NCBI GenBank assembly: GCA_003049485.1
Contig: PYST01000128.1
Coordinates: forward strand, 1 to 64,000
Length of the DNA: 64,000 nucleotides
DNA from: Ophioceras dolichostomum
Lineage: Eukaryota; Ascomycota; Sordariomycetes; Magnaporthales; Ophioceraceae
Direction of reading: 5' to 3'
Under the pieces are notes generated by a model, which had not been told where the DNA came from, searched no databases, and saw only the letters and a list, made by a program, of their open reading frames with translations. Positions within the stretch are counted from its first letter, which is position 1. Every line of letters starts with the position of its first letter. Position numbers and translations under genes: made by a program. This document shows positions 1 through 13,500 of the stretch, one piece after another.

Positions 1-3000
1 ACAGCATGTATAGGACGGGGGAGGCAGGGGATCCTTGTGGAGTGCCGCACCCGAGCCGGCCGAAACTCGTGGTCGTGCCCTCTAGCCGGCGCGTCTACCG
101 TGGGGAGAGCATTTGCGAGTACATTCCTGCCGAAAAGCTTTGTGATGATCTTCCTGCGACTTTTGTCGAGAAATACCGCCGCTGGCTTCACGTTCCTACG
201 GACTCTACCGTTGATGGCAGTGATGGGGAGACAAGTGACGACGAGGGAGATGAGGGCGAAAGTACTACCACTGACTTTCGCCACGCCGACACACCGTGGG
301 AACCCTCGTCAAACGACTGGATCTTAGTTTCAGGGCGATGGTTGTTGGCAGCTGACGAAAGGGACGGAAGTGCTTCTCAACATGGGGCGGCCCTCTGCGT
401 CCACTATATGCCGCCTATTTCGCCACATCGAACAGCCGCAACATATAGACATCACTTACGACAAGAGCGATCGCACAATCCACATCAGCCTTCCGCGCTA
501 TAGCCTTTCCTTCACCCTCTCATGCTCAGAGGCATTGATGAGATCGGATCAACACCGTGGGATGTGTCTCGACACAGAACAGTCCGTGGGTGCTCTGGTA
601 GGACTACGACAGAAATTGGTTCTTCGACCTGAGCACCCCGCGGACATGACTATGAGGGTCATCATTATCCCGCACGGCAAACTGTCAGTTCGTAATACTG
701 AGGCAGTCGAAACTCCCCACGTCCGTGTTGAGATCAAGCCTACCCTTCACGAGGACAAATCCTTTCGATACCACTACTACGAGCTTGACACCTTGCTCGG
801 ACGCATTGTCGACAGCGGCTCTCTCCAGAGCAAACTACTCCTCTGCCACTTGCACGCCGTTACGTCCTTCTGCTTGCCCGATCCACTCACAGGTCGAACT
901 GGTACCGAGGAGGCCTTGAGAATTCTGAGGACTCCTGCCGTTGGCTCCTTCGACAGACTCCGTGCCGAAGAGCTTGACTTGCTCCAAGACATCGCCAGAC
1001 TAAGCCCCCGATGGCGATATCAATCGGTGGCGAAGGATTTTATCCATCGACAGCTCATTTATTTCCGAGTGGACACACTCGACCCCCTGGCCCAGCACGA
1101 CCAGTTTGCCGTTCTGGTCAATGAGCTGCTCCAGCATGCACGTACCTGTGAACTCTTTTTCAGGCTGCTTAAAAAAGAAAAGTATATCGGCATCGAGGAA
1201 ATCGATCGGTCCTCACCGTTCCTGGTGAGCCGCGCCTTGGTTAGATACTCAATCAACCGGGTAGACTAGTTCGGCGCCGAGCACCACCACCAGACTCATG
1301 ACGCCATCTACACGGCTCGTGACCTCGTTCGAATCTGCGAGCTGGAGCGCGAGGTCTATACCATCTGCAAATTCCTCCAATCTGGGAGGAAGGGCGTGCT
1401 CGATCACCCGCTGCAAAGCGTCCCAATTTATCGGAGATTAATGGCAGCTCTGGGGCCGAGGGTAGATGGACTGCTAGATGCTCGCCGAGCTCTCTCCTGG
1501 AAGTTTGACCTAAAATGGCTTCGCGATCCTCAAGCGTGGCTCCACAAGGTGTAGCGTCAGCTTCACGAGTCTCTATCCGACCCGAAATCGCAGCTTTCTA
1601 TGTACCATTACATGGCATTGTTCGCCGCCATAGTCATTGCGCCAGGGCGAAACGAAGAGGCTATCTACACCCTCCTCGCTTTCACCAGTGCCGAAAGTCT
1701 GAGAACCATCAAGCCGCCCTCTGCTTCCCACTTCAAGTTGAACGTCGCGCAACACAACGAGACGGTTGAGTTCAAGGGGAATATAACCAAAGCAATCGTG
1801 GCTGCTCTCGCCACGCGTCGAAATACTCAGCCTGGAGATGCTCCCGGTTCATCAGTGGAAAAGGAGAAGCCACCCGTGCCAGCACCGAGTGATGGCCAGG
1901 ACCAGGGGTCAAAGTCTTCATTCAAAACAACAAAGAAGCTCTTCTCAAACGAGATCTACATGCAAATTCCGGAGTGGGACGAGGTCCCAACCGCCCCCGA
2001 CAATCCAAGGTACCGGAAGTGGCTGGACGTTGGACGCTTCGATGAAGACCATTCGGAAGCTCTTCGCTGACCGCAAAAATAACTTCCTTTTCATCGAATA
2101 CCTCGAGGGCATTGGCGAGGCCATGGAGTAGGAGCCAGTCGTGTCAGTGGACGACCAGTCATACACAGTTCCGCCAACGAATGCGGATTATTCCCCCGGA
2201 CAGGCCTACATCGAGATCGGTGAAATTTTTAAATTGCCCGCTCCTGTGTTGGAAAAGCCAGCCCCGTGGAAGTTGGATCTACGGACTCCGGTCGTGGGCA
2301 GTCTGCCGGCCACAGAGCCTTCAGATGATGCCAACACCGGAATGACTGAGATGGTTGACGCCCAAGTTCATCGCCCCTTTCACAACAAGTATGTGGCAGA
2401 GTTGCGCGAAAGCTTCAACAGGCTTAGAGCGCACCACGACCAGGACGGGGGCTCAGAGAGGGTCCCAGATGTACCTAATGACGCGCCAGAAGCGATCCAC
2501 GAACATTTAGCACACTGCATCGAGGAGGTAGCATCTTTAAGAGACACCATCATGTCCGCCCTGGCCCAGGCGCGAGGTGCGGTGCGTACAGGAACGACGC
2601 CCGCACCATTGGCAATGCCGAGGCTGGCCACCGCTGCTACTACAGCAGCTCAATTATAGCCACTGGGAAGGCCTCAGCGAGGACTGGCGGGAAGCCATTG
2701 TCCATTTTGCTCTTGCTATCACCCATCTCCAACGCGCCAGGTGGCTTGTCGCGGCAGTGGACAACCCACTTGTGATGCAGCTCAATATGGGCGAAGGCAA
2801 GTCGTCCGTCATCATCCCGATGGTTGCCGCGCACTTGGCAGACGCCAGACAGATGGCCAGGGTCATTGTGCCCAAGGCGCAGTCAAAGCAAATGCATCAA
2901 ATGCTCGTCGAAAATTCTCGGAGGGCTGGTCGATCGCATGGTCTTCACGCTACCGTTTTCGCGGGAGATGAAGTCGATCTCGCCGTCGAGCGATAATCCC

Positions 3001-6000
3001 GGCTTGAACCACGCCAAGGAGATCGCGATGCGACTGAAACCCTGCGAAAACACCCGGGGCCTCCTGCTGGTGCAACCAGAGCAGCTTGACTCGCTTAAGC
3101 TGCTGGCTATTGAGCTCATACATGAGACCTATCATCAGGGCAGGGGTGACATTGGGGTTGTAGGCGCCAGGTTGCTTCGCGCCGAGGTAGACATGGACAA
3201 AAGGGCGCGGGATATTGTTGATGAGTGCGATGAGGTTTTCAGACCCAAATACGAGCTGGTCTATCCCCTCGGTGCTCGGCAGCACGTCGAGCTGGGAGCC
3301 ACGAGGTGGAAGTGCATCCAGGAGATTCTCGGTATGATCGAAGAAATAGTAACAAAACCGCGTCTCCTCCCACAGGGGTTAGATGTCACTACCTACCCGA
3401 CCAAGGGACAATACCCTGTGGTTAGGATCACAAAGGAGTCTGGCGGAGCAAGGTTCCTTCGCACGGTGGTCGAGCATCTCTGCAAGAGGGGAATCCCCAG
3501 CTTCAGGGCCGATCAGCAGGACATCTTTATGCAGGGCGACATTCAACAATACATCTCGAGAGAGCTAATGCCCGCCAGTGAACTAGCCACACTAATCGGC
3601 AATGACGCGACGGGCTTTTTCGACAAGACTAGCGGCCGTGCCATTCTCCACCTTCTCCGAGGCCTGTTTGGCGGTGGGGTGCTGTGTTCTGTCTTTTAGA
3701 GACGATGGAGAGTCAACTATGGCCTCGCACCACCAGGCCGCGTTCCCCCGACCGCTATGGTGGTGCCGTTCAACGCAAAAGACTCGCCGTCTCCGCGCTC
3801 TGAGTTCAGCCATCCTGATATCATCATTGTGAAGACGTGTCTGAGCTACTACTACACCGGTCTGAACGACGAACAGCTACTCAAGGCCTTCAAAACGCTA
3901 CAGCAGCATGACAACGCGGACACCGAGTATTCACTGTGGGTTCGAACCTCCCCGCTGCCGCCAGAGTTCTACTAGCTTTCAGGGGTCAACCTGCGCGACC
4001 TTACACGATGCCAAAAGGACATCTTCGTGCACCTGAAATACAACAAGACCGCCATCGACTTCTTCCTCTCTCAGGAAGTCTTCCCAAAGTACCTCTGGGA
4101 ATTCCCGACGAAGATCTCTGCGTCTGGATGGGACCTGGCTAGGGCGCGAAACCAAAAGCTCACGGGGTTCAGTGGCACGTGCGACTCCAAGTACGTGCTT
4201 CCCCTCAACGTTAACCACCTAGACCCCCCTGGCCAGATGCACACCAACGCTGCGGTCATCGACTGCCTCTTAGGACCGATGCACTCGGTCTACAAGCCCC
4301 TTGACGGGACTACACTGAACTGCCAGTCGCTACTGAAAGCTGTCGCCGAGAGCGAGCCAAGTATGGAGGTGATCATCGATGTTAGGGCCATCGTGTTCGA
4401 CCTTGACAACCAGGAGGTGGCGTGAGAGTGGCTGCGGCTCACGGCAACCACGAGCTTGAGGTCCAAGGAGGCCTGCATATTCTTCGGAGAGGACCACGAA
4501 CTCCTGGTGATCGACCGTCGTGATCGCGTCCAGCATTTCCTCAGCTCTCCGTTCTATCAACAGACAGAGGCGTGCCTCGTCTTTCTTGGCCAGGTTCATA
4601 CACGAGGTATTGACCTGAAGCTTCCAGACCATTACCGAGCGGCCACTACACTAGGTCCTCGTTTAACCAAGGACACACTAGCTCAAGGTATTGAAATGCC
4701 CTCATTTGTGTAAGCGTTAAAGGCCATGTGCAGAGACTCAAGCTGACTGGACATAATTTCCGCCCCTATTCCCTATCTACCTAGCGTGTCTGAGGATGAG
4801 GAAGCTGGGGAGAGGCCAGTCCATCACCTTCTTCGTACTTCCCGAGATCCAGAGGAAGATCCGCGAGCTGAAGGGCTTCATAGGGCCCAAGATCAAAATC
4901 GAGCACATCATTACCTGGTCTATCACTGAGACCTGGGCGGACACGGCGCAGAACGTCGCGGCGTGGAAAGTACACGGGACACGACACCAAAGGCAAGAAA
5001 TAATCTGGGCAAAGCTCAAGAAAACCCAAACGGGCCAGACTCCAACTACCAAAGACGTTCAAGACTACACGGAACCGGCATCCATCAGCCTCGAGGCCCG
5101 ATACAAACCTGCCGACAACATCATTGTGGCAAACGTTCTGAGGAGCGAGCTGCAGGACCCCAAGATGGCCACCAGGAAGGCTCAGCTCGAGGCGATCAAG
5201 GCCAAGTGCATCGAGTTCGGTGTCAAAGACCAACCCGGAGGTAATCTTGATGCCACGGACGAGCGAGAGCGCGAGCGCGAGCTCGAGACGCAGAACGAAG
5301 ACGAGAGAGAGCTGACAAAGGCGAGCGGGCTCGATATGCGGCGTCACGAGATCCACAGCGACCTGGTAGAGCTGTTGGAAGACGGGCAGATCGAAGATCA
5401 CATGGAAGCCTTTATACCAGCATTCGACTGCTTCCGGTCTAACACGGCGGCGGGAGAGCTGGACCTCGACGAGTTTGGCGCACAGCTCCTGGTCACCCGC
5501 GACTTTGCCTACGCTGTTAAGCTACCAGCGGACTCCAAGTCAGACAGCTACCAGAGGCCGGTCAGGTAGGTAATAACGCTCATCAACGATCCTGCTGTCA
5601 TAATCATCCTCAGCCCTTACAAGGCCAACGCGCTGCTTCCGGAATTCGCGGGCAACCAGCACGCCCGCCTCCACCTGTACACGCCACGCCAGGGACCAGG
5701 CCCTTGCTCCATCGCCGAGGACTTCCAGCTGTTCGTCGCCCCACCGCTGCCCGACGGCGAGCCGTGGTCGGCGCCACCGGAGCTGATGATCTTGCTCAAT
5801 CTGTTTGCGGGCCAGCTCTGGTTCGGGTCGATGGCCGAGTACGATCGGACCTGCGAGTTCCTTGGCCTGGCGTCTTCGTCAGCGGTTGACAGACAATACC
5901 GGAGATTTGCGGCGGCGGCGGACGGCTTCATAGGGCAGGAGCTCTACGCGCAGTGCAGGTTCACGCAGAGCCCGCTGCCGTGTCTGCGCATCATCGTGGC

Positions 6001-6109
6001 GAGCATTCGGCACGATTGTCTGGACATCAGCCACACGCACATGGGCCGGCTGTTGTCTGGGAAGGTTTTGGAGGAGAGCGACTTTCGCGCTGATGATCTT
6101 CAGGCGTGA
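1..6109 (+). pseudogene. decayed DUF3638/DUF3645 giant protein (ubiquitinyl-hydrolase-like annotation), 5' truncated by the window
   Basis: Reading frames laid end to end give the C-terminal two thirds of the roughly 3000-residue fungal DUF3638/DUF3645 family, often annotated as ubiquitinyl hydrolase. Landmarks are the EEALRILRT stretch near 905, the P-loop-like MGEGKSSVI near 2788, the HTRGIDLKLP stretch near 4600 and the end at 6109. The frame is interrupted by TAG at 1267, 1552, 2129, 3697, 3973 and 5567 and by TGA at 4423. It changes phase near 340, 2050, 2630 and 2900. The phase change near 4690 is instead explained by a real intron, 4688-4784, with a CTGAC branch site; it restores an ACLRMRKLG motif. 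The sequence between lesions is well preserved, so inactivation looks recent. The biochemical role of the family is poorly established. An expressed protein is very unlikely unless the assembly is wrong at many places. Confidence 0.85.
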
Positions 6110-7547
6110 AAAGAAGAAGAAGAGGAAATCACCTTCGCTTTTCGCTTTTGCTTTCGCATGAACAGGTGGGGAGGACTTGAAGGTTTGTAAAATAACTTTC
6201 GGTGAAACATTTCACCTAAAGCTGAAAAACTCAGCTTGAACACAGGGGTTTTTAGTGGATTTGCTAGTTTCACAACGAAGGAAAAGGGGTTCGCAATCAC
6301 CGCCAGCAGAAGTGGGAAGGGAACGGAAGATCAATCATCAGCACAGCACAGAAACTTGCAGTGTTTGCCTTTTCTTGACGCATCGCCCCAATTCAACCAA
6401 TTTGGTCTCAGAAATAGCCGCCCCATCGCCTCGTTGACGGCCACAGAAGATGCCTTCAGCAGTCCAAATTCCATCCGCCGCCATCTTCATCACATCCAAA
6501 TGGATCAAAAACCTGTAGTTGAAGTTGCTGAAATGTCGATAAAATGGCACCAAGCCTCTTCACGATATGTCCTCCCGCCCTTTCGACCATCCTGCGCCAC
6601 TAGATGCCTATCGAACGGGACGAGACACCTGCACAAGCCCATCTTAGATGTCTCGCGGTGGAAATTAAGGTGGTAATGCGCTGCCTCCAGCTCTCCCGAA
6701 ACGGGAAAGCTCCCCTGCGCCACGCCCCCTTCTCCGCCCAATGAGAGCGCGAGGGTAGCGGAACCGAACGCTAGTGCGAGCCCAGAGTCGGATGGTGTGC
6801 TAGGGCTGAGCTCTCCCCCATGTCCTTTGCATGCAGGCCAGAGGGGATGAAGGGCCACAGAAGCCAATCTGGTGCCTGTGCCCCACCCCACGATAAGGTT
6901 AAGCTTGACATGATTGGAGGGATGACCCTTGCTCGAGCGAGGAGAGCAAGAGAGACGCGATGGTACCCAGCAGAACAATAACTGTGTTGTCCACTCGTCC
7001 CGCCTCCTCCCGCTAGTTTGCACGTTGTGTGAAGAAAAGTGAGCCTGGGCTGAAGGTAGCGCTGGGGGGCGCCCTAGGTGGCACAGAGGTGAAATTGATG
7101 AACTGGGCTGTGCCGTGCCCCTTCCTTTGTGGACGGGGACGGACAAGGAGGGGGAAATGGACGCCACAACCTCCTGGGCATTGATATGGGATGTGCTCCC
7201 TCCGGCCTGCCCCCGAAGGAAAAGTTCGCGTCTTCTCTTGTGTCTCGCGATCTTCTTTACTATCCTGCCCTCCCCCTCTTCGATTCTGTGCCTCATCATT
7301 GTATCACAGAAAATCATCAGAACGTACCAATTTTCCAGGAACCAGACCGGGTGGAGTCGAATCGCTGGACTATTCCCATCTCTTTGCGTGCCTGAGAAAA
7401 AATTGACCTCACATCTATCGTCTGACCGCCTTATCTTCCATCTGATCTGACGATAAGTCCGACCGATTCCTCTGTCCCATCCTCCCTTTCCATTCATCTC
7501 CTCCTCTCATCTCTCCTCACCTCACGTCATACACAAGACCAGACAAA
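6110..7547. other. intergenic, 5' region of the membrane-protein gene
   Basis: No convincing coding exon. Its longest open frame (minus strand, 6505-7497) has no recognisable domain and looks fortuitous. The last 150 bases before 7548 are rich in C and T, which is common in fungal promoters and leaders. Confidence 0.5.
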
Positions 7548-8722
7548 ATGGTGGCCGCGCCTGAGCCAACCGCACCTCCCAAGGTGGTGGACAAGCGAGG
7601 CGAGATCGCCGCCCGGACGAACCAGTTCACCCCGTTGACGGCGGGCTGGGTGGCTCCGGCGTCATGCGCGACCAACATCCCGACCGTCCAAGCCGGCTTC
7701 TGCAACACGGCGGGATGCACGTCGTACGGCCGGGCGTCCTTCACGTCGGCGCTCAAGACGGACGGCGCCACCGTCAACAAGCCGCACTACACCACCTCCA
7801 ACGTCATGACCTCCACGGCCTGCATGCCCCCAGGGTTCCAGGCTCTGCAGTCCTTCTACTTCACGGGCGCGACGGGCTGTCCGGCGGGCTACCTCACCGC
7901 GAGCACGTCGAGGAGTGGTAGCGCGACGAAGGTCGCTTGCTGTCCTAGGTAAGTCCCATTCATCAGTCATCAATCGCACCTCTCTCACACACCCGCTCTG
8001 CTTCATCTTCACGCAGCTAACATACCATCACCCACTCCTCGAACAGCAACTACCCAACAGCAGAGTACTACGCCCTCAACGACCTCTACGACTGCATCAC
8101 CCGCCAGACCGTCACATCCGGCATGCCCTTCACCGCCATCGCTCGCGGCCCCATATACTCCTCCGTCGGCGGCGACCTGGACTACTACTCCGAGTCCGTG
8201 ATCGGCACCACCACGTGGGACACGACCGCCGTGACCGCCACCATCACGCACCCGGCCATCGCGCTCATGTACGGCACGAACCTGCCCGGAACCGACGCCT
8301 CCGCAGCGATAGCCGCGGCCGGCTTCACACTCTTCTCTCTTGGTCTGGGTGCCTCCATCGCGATCGTCGTAGTGTTCGCCGTGGTCGGCATCGCGCTGCT
8401 CGTGTGTCTGGCGTGCTGCATCCGCATTCTCTGCGGGCGCAGGCACAAGACTGTTAACAACACCACGACCGTCGTGCAGGCGCCCGGCACGGGCACCGCG
8501 GGCGTGTACGCTCCTGTGCCCCAGGCGCCTGCTGCGCCGATGGGAGTGTACACCGCGCCGGCGCCGGCGCCGATGTACGGCGCGGGCGCCCCGCAGCCGT
8601 ATGAGCCGTATGCGCCGTATGGGGGTGCGCCCGCGCCGTCGCCGGCGCCGGTGTACCCGGGCACGCCGGGCCAGCCCGTTTATGGCGCTAAGTATCCGGA
8701 GCCGTATGTTGCGCATGTGTGA
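7548..8722 (+). CDS. single-pass membrane protein, Cys-containing outer domain and Pro-rich tail
   Basis: Two exons, 7548-7948 and 8047-8722, flank a 98-bp GTAAGT...CAG intron with a CTAAC branch site; the spliced product is 358 residues. The N-terminal ~260 residues contain spaced cysteines (SCATN, FCNTAGC, GCPAGY, ACCP), as in fungal surface proteins. One strong transmembrane segment follows near residues 265-295 and ends in a Cys-rich juxtamembrane stretch (CLACCIRILC). The last ~65 residues are a Pro/Ala/Tyr-rich cytoplasmic tail. No N-terminal signal peptide is visible, so insertion would depend on the single internal segment. The start has a good context (ACAAAATGG) and no better upstream ATG was seen. 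This resembles the many uncharacterised fungal Mid2-like or sensor-like proteins; the exact function is unknown. Confidence 0.8.
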
Positions 8723-9872
8723 GTGAGGTCATGGTGTTGAGGGTGGAGGTGGTGGTGGCGGTGGTGACACAATGGCGTCATCATCACTGGTGGGAGGGTA
8801 GATGTTGAGGGGAGGGGTTTATTTGGTGCGCCGCACTGATTTTCTGGGGAGTGACAGTGACATAGAATGCTAGGAAGGAATACCCGAGACAGTGATGGTG
8901 GTGTTGGGAATGTTTTGGGGCTGTTGGGGGCTGCTGCGGAACGATAGGTGGATGGAGGTCAGGGCTTCAAGTTCGTGCAAGGTCATTGATCAAGAGCGTA
9001 TCATCTTGGCGAGTACTTTTCTTTTTTTTTCTTGTCTATTATTCTGGTAGCCATTTCCTTTGGTATACGTAATATTAACTTCAATGTTTATCTTCAATCT
9101 ATGTCTCACTTTTTGTCCGCCTCTCTGTTGTCCTCGATACATTCTTTTTGGATACGCGTCAGCTCACATGTGATGTGTGCGTGCGGCATCGGATCGGCCA
9201 CTGACAGGCTGCCCCCTGCTCTCCCAGGGTAACGCTCGACAAGGGCCATCGGTGTCAAGTCGAGTCATCAGGTCCAGAACGTCTGGTCGCCACGGTCCCA
9301 GATTCGATTCTGTGGTAGGAGTCAAAAAATAGGGCATGCCGTGGAACATCCCGGCTAATCGACTGTTGGTAATGGAGGGGGTCGTCTGATATTCTTACGC
9401 ATGTTGGTTCTCTCTCTGCATGACTACGCCGCACTGCCTCAGCGACTGCTCGCGCTTGACCCCATCATCGCATTGGTGGATTGCGTCGATGACATGCAGG
9501 TTGCCGTCGTTGAGGGTAAAGTTCTCCGCATTTTGTAGAATAGTCGGCATCCCCAGGTGACAATACCATATTTTCTGTGTTCCGTAACGCCTCGAGGGCT
9601 CAACCTACCCGTCTATTTCAGTCACCGGCAGAGAAGGCCTCCGTGGCTTTGATAGATCACCGCCGACCAAGTCCTCATCGACTTATAAAATGCGGGTTCC
9701 TCTCCCATACTGTGCAAACGAAATGCCCCCATTGCCCTCCGATCTCCTTCACCCGGCCACGTCCAAACAGCAGCTACTTATTCTCCACTCACCTCTTCAA
9801 CTTTCCCCCACCTTCTGACCATAACACCTTTCCCTCTTCGCCGACGTTCAAACACGAAACACCCATCGCATC
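8723..9872. other. intergenic, 3' region and promoter of the next gene
   Basis: No supported gene. AT-rich, T-run-containing sequence near 9010-9110 fits a 3' flank. The right end holds a TATA element (separate entry). Confidence 0.5.
9684..9690 (+). promoter_or_regulatory. TATA box of the 216-aa gene
   Basis: TATAAAA lies 183 bases before the ATG at 9873 and is followed by a pyrimidine-rich leader. Confidence 0.5.
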
Positions 9873-10523
9873 ATGGACGCCTACATCGACGAAATCTACA
9901 TCGCCCACGATAACCTGCCGAGGCAGCAGCCCGTCCAGTCCTTCGGGGACAGCATCCAGTCCTGGGCGCTGGCCGCCGGCCTCTCCCAGCAGGAGGCTGT
10001 GGGCATCGCCCGCTGGATGACCGACGAGACGATCATGCTCATGTTCCAGGAGTGGGCGCCCGCTCAGTGCAAAGCCGGCAACTTCAAGCCCGACGACTGG
10101 CGGGACACGCTGGGCTTCGTCACCCAGCGCGGGTTCAACGAGCGCAGCGCGCCGCCGCTCGCACACAACAAGGCCAAAGTCTTCCTGGACTACTACTGGG
10201 CCATCATCCTAACGCCGACCCAGAACCCGGTGCCGTGGAGCTGGGACACTCTCTTGTCGGACTCGAAGCGCAGGGCCCGCGCCGTCCTCGTCTGGGGTAT
10301 GATGCTCTATTTAGCACCCTGGACGTCGTCGAACAGCCTCGTCCGTGAACACGGCGATCCCACTAGCAACGAGGCACTTCACAATCGCGAGTGGCCGGCG
10401 TACGACCCAACAGCGTCGTACCAGCTTTACTTGGCCAGCCTGGCTAAGGCCCAGGCCGATGGCGGGTTTCTGAGGCGTCCGACCCTCGCGGAGGCAATCC
10501 GCAACGAGTTTCGGCTGTCCTAG
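9873..10523 (+). CDS. hypothetical protein, 216 aa
   Basis: Intact intronless frame starting in a good context (GCATCATGG) downstream of a TATA box. The product is soluble-looking, rich in Trp and Ala, with no signal peptide and no membrane segment. I do not recognise a domain. Codon use is GC-rich at third positions like the neighbouring real genes, and no overlapping frame looks better. It stands alone between two long non-coding stretches, so context gives no hint of function. Confidence 0.65.
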   Translation: MDAYIDEIYIAHDNLPRQQPVQSFGDSIQSWALAAGLSQQEAVGIARWMTDETIMLMFQEWAPAQCKAGNFKPDDWRDTLGFVTQRGFNERSAPPLAHNKAKVFLDYYWAIILTPTQNPVPWSWDTLLSDSKRRARAVLVWGMMLYLAPWTSSNSLVREHGDPTSNEALHNREWPAYDPTASYQLYLASLAKAQADGGFLRRPTLAEAIRNEFRLS

Positions 10524-13500
10524 GTCAAACTATCCTGCGGTTAGAAGTCTAGGAGAGTGACTGGGCAAGAAGTGGATAGGAGCCAATGAAGGAGAACCAA
10601 CCATGGAGTGTCCGCCGGGTGAAGATATGAACAAACGACATCGAGGGAATGCTTTGTTGAGGCAGATGATAGCTTTCGTGCACTAGATATTATCGCAAGA
10701 TCAGATATATGGTTTTGTTTGTTTTAAACACGTACATTGTCTCAATGGTTGAACAGCTTGACTTAATTATAAATGGAACTGCTTTTCTTCTTATTTGCTA
10801 GTTGTTGGAAGGCCAGGGTTCCAATTGGAAAAGACACGCGTGTGGTAAACCGATTCTATTGATCTGAATGATGTACGAGGAAGAGAAAAGGCTAGTCTAC
10901 GCGTGGGCCGGAGGGAGTGCTTTTGTAGGCAACTCCTGAGGGTCCACGTGATCTGAGGTCTGTTGAGGTGGATGCCTTGATGACTGAGGCAACTAGTTCC
11001 TCAGTCGTGCAGAGAGGTGCACCCAGTGGTTCAACACTAGTAGTAATATGGGGCCACCGACAAGTCACACGCAGGCCAAAGCATCCCTGCCACGGAAAGA
11101 ATTGAATAATGATAGATCATTGTCCCATCGTTGTTTAACAAGGGTGTAAGCAACGAGCCAGTTGTGTTACATAATGCCTGTAGGTACTCCTAGCTAGGTA
11201 CTGACAGTGACGGACGGCTCCACAGTGACAAACGGAACGGCATTCAAGGAGACGAGAGAGTGAGCGTCTGTGATCACTGATCCGAGCTCCGACCCCCAGA
11301 CGACCTGGCTACCTCCAATTGGTGGGAGGGCAGAGTATATTGTGGCTAGGCGTTAGCCACCAGGTACTCGGGTTACTGCCACGACGGATATCCCGGCTGA
11401 CGGGAAAGTTCGGTCGGGATGACGTCGATGGCTGGCTGTCGGACCATCATTCTCAGCCGCCCAGAGCTTACTAGGCGGGGACCACGCAAGACACAACCGC
11501 CCTATAAGGGTTGAGAGACATACACGAAGAAGGCCAAGGGCTGCACATCCACCTTCTGGACCCTTGGTGCATGACGGGAGCACCATGTGCGCTCTTCTTA
11601 CGGATGAGCTGTGAGACGCTCACAGGAGGGATGTGGGCAGACGGCCGTGCCATCCTCTCTTGGAATATTCCGTGCTGCAAATATCAGGTCATATATCGAT
11701 CGCTCCCTAGCCAATTTTCTCTCCATATTGGTATTAGTAACCCCCATCTCGTGGTTCTCGTCGAGAAGTCTTCCGGATTCGTATTCTTGCTCCATTTCGA
11801 ACCTTACTGCTTTTATAGCTGTCAAGGGTGAGAGGTTCTCCACCAAGATTTGGTAGGGCCTTAACTCCATGAAGACGAATGGTCCGGGCAAATAAGGCGG
11901 GACTCGGGACAGAAACGACTGATGGGAGATCGGGGGTCGGCCGAGCCTCTGGGGATTTCTGATGAGAGACGAGAAGAGGACTAGAGAAGACGGCCTGAAG
12001 AAGCTGATCACAGAAAGGCCCCAGCAAGCTGGCAGCGATTTATCAAATTTGACTTCTCTGGGCCGCCTGGAATCGCGACATGCCACCTTGGGGCTCGTGT
12101 CAGAGAGCCAGGCCGAGCCGGGGCGGAACATCGGCAGCCAACATCATTTTTTTGCACCCGACAAACGAAGAGTGGACGCAGCGACAAACAGCTAGCCTCC
12201 CGTTAATACAGAATGGCCGGCCATCTACAAGGAGCGACTGATAAAGCCAGTCGGTCTAAGGCGAAGAGGAACCATTTTCCTAAAGTGGAAATAATCGTTG
12301 CCCGTGAAATACAGTCATCGCCACCAATCACACCCAACCAGGACCCAGATTGCTCTTGGCGGGAACATCCCCGAAGCCTGGAAGTTTTAGGTTAAGGTTA
12401 AACTTCTTATACCAACCGATCGATCCTGCGATTCCGACAAAAAGAGCTCGCGTTACCACTCCGATGAGTGCACGGCCAATGCTTCCCAGAAGACAACGTG
12501 TGCAGGAAGTTAAGGTCTACTTGTCGTTGGCGTCGAAGAAAGTGATATGTAACTGCTGACTGATGCCACGGGTCGCCGGACCAGTTGCGGTCCAGCACAG
12601 ACGAACGTTGTGCGATCTCGCGAATCAGCGTCGAGGGCACTAAATTTGGGTCCTGCAGAGACCTCAACGTTGTCTAACAGCATGATGCTGTGGCCCTGAC
12701 CTGACTCGGTCCGAAGCAGGCCGGGGAATTTTTCCTCCAACGAAGATTTTGGAGGTTGCAGCAAAGCAAAAAGAAAAAAAAAAAAGTCGGGTAACAAATC
12801 CTCCCCAATTTTACTATGGCGGCTGTTCCGCCAGTTCGGTTAAGCTGCCAGGATTACGAGGAGCTGCATACTCGAATGGGAATGGCATCAATTCGTGTTC
12901 GCTGCAGGAGAACTTGAAGATGTGACCTCATGCGCCAGCACGAGCTAGAGATTTACGGGGGCGGATACCGAGCCGGAAATCCCTCTTGCCTGAGGCGTTC
13001 AGCGGACGGTGACTCAGCACCAACATGTCGGGAGACCACAAGAGGAGAAGTTCCTCCGGAGAGACACGGCAGCTTGAGCAATCCTGCAGACTCTGCCGCT
13101 AACCGAGCTCCTATGAGAAAGGATTAATTGACTTCTGCATGCACTGTTCGCAAAGACGGGCATTGGGGTGGTATTAGATGGAATTGTGTATGTTGGCGTG
13201 ATCGTTGATGCTCGAGGACCTCATTCATCAAATTGATTCCCAAGCACCACCACCCGGCCGAACATCAGCCCGGGATAGGCGAGGTCGGATCGGGACCAAA
13301 CCCTACCCAGACGCTAGCGAGCGCGCTAATGTGGGATGAAATCCTCTTCTTCCAACATCCTCGTCTTGTGCCACCAGTTTGCCCCCATTTTGCCCCATCC
13401 TGACTATCAGAGAGACAGCGACAATAACATGGAAACAAGCAACGCTGAAGCAACAGACAGGTGTATCGCTGGAGCCTAGCCTAACCTACAAGAAGCCACG

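Noticed and set aside
1..6109. UAG reassigned as a sense codon, given many in-frame TAGs
   Set aside because: Intact genes here end with TAG (for example at 10521, 33072 and 62507), and the same relic also has frameshifts and a TGA.
9225..9350. tRNA-like arm (CCCAGATTCGATTCTGTGG)
   Set aside because: No acceptor stem, D-arm or anticodon arm of proper size could be paired around it.
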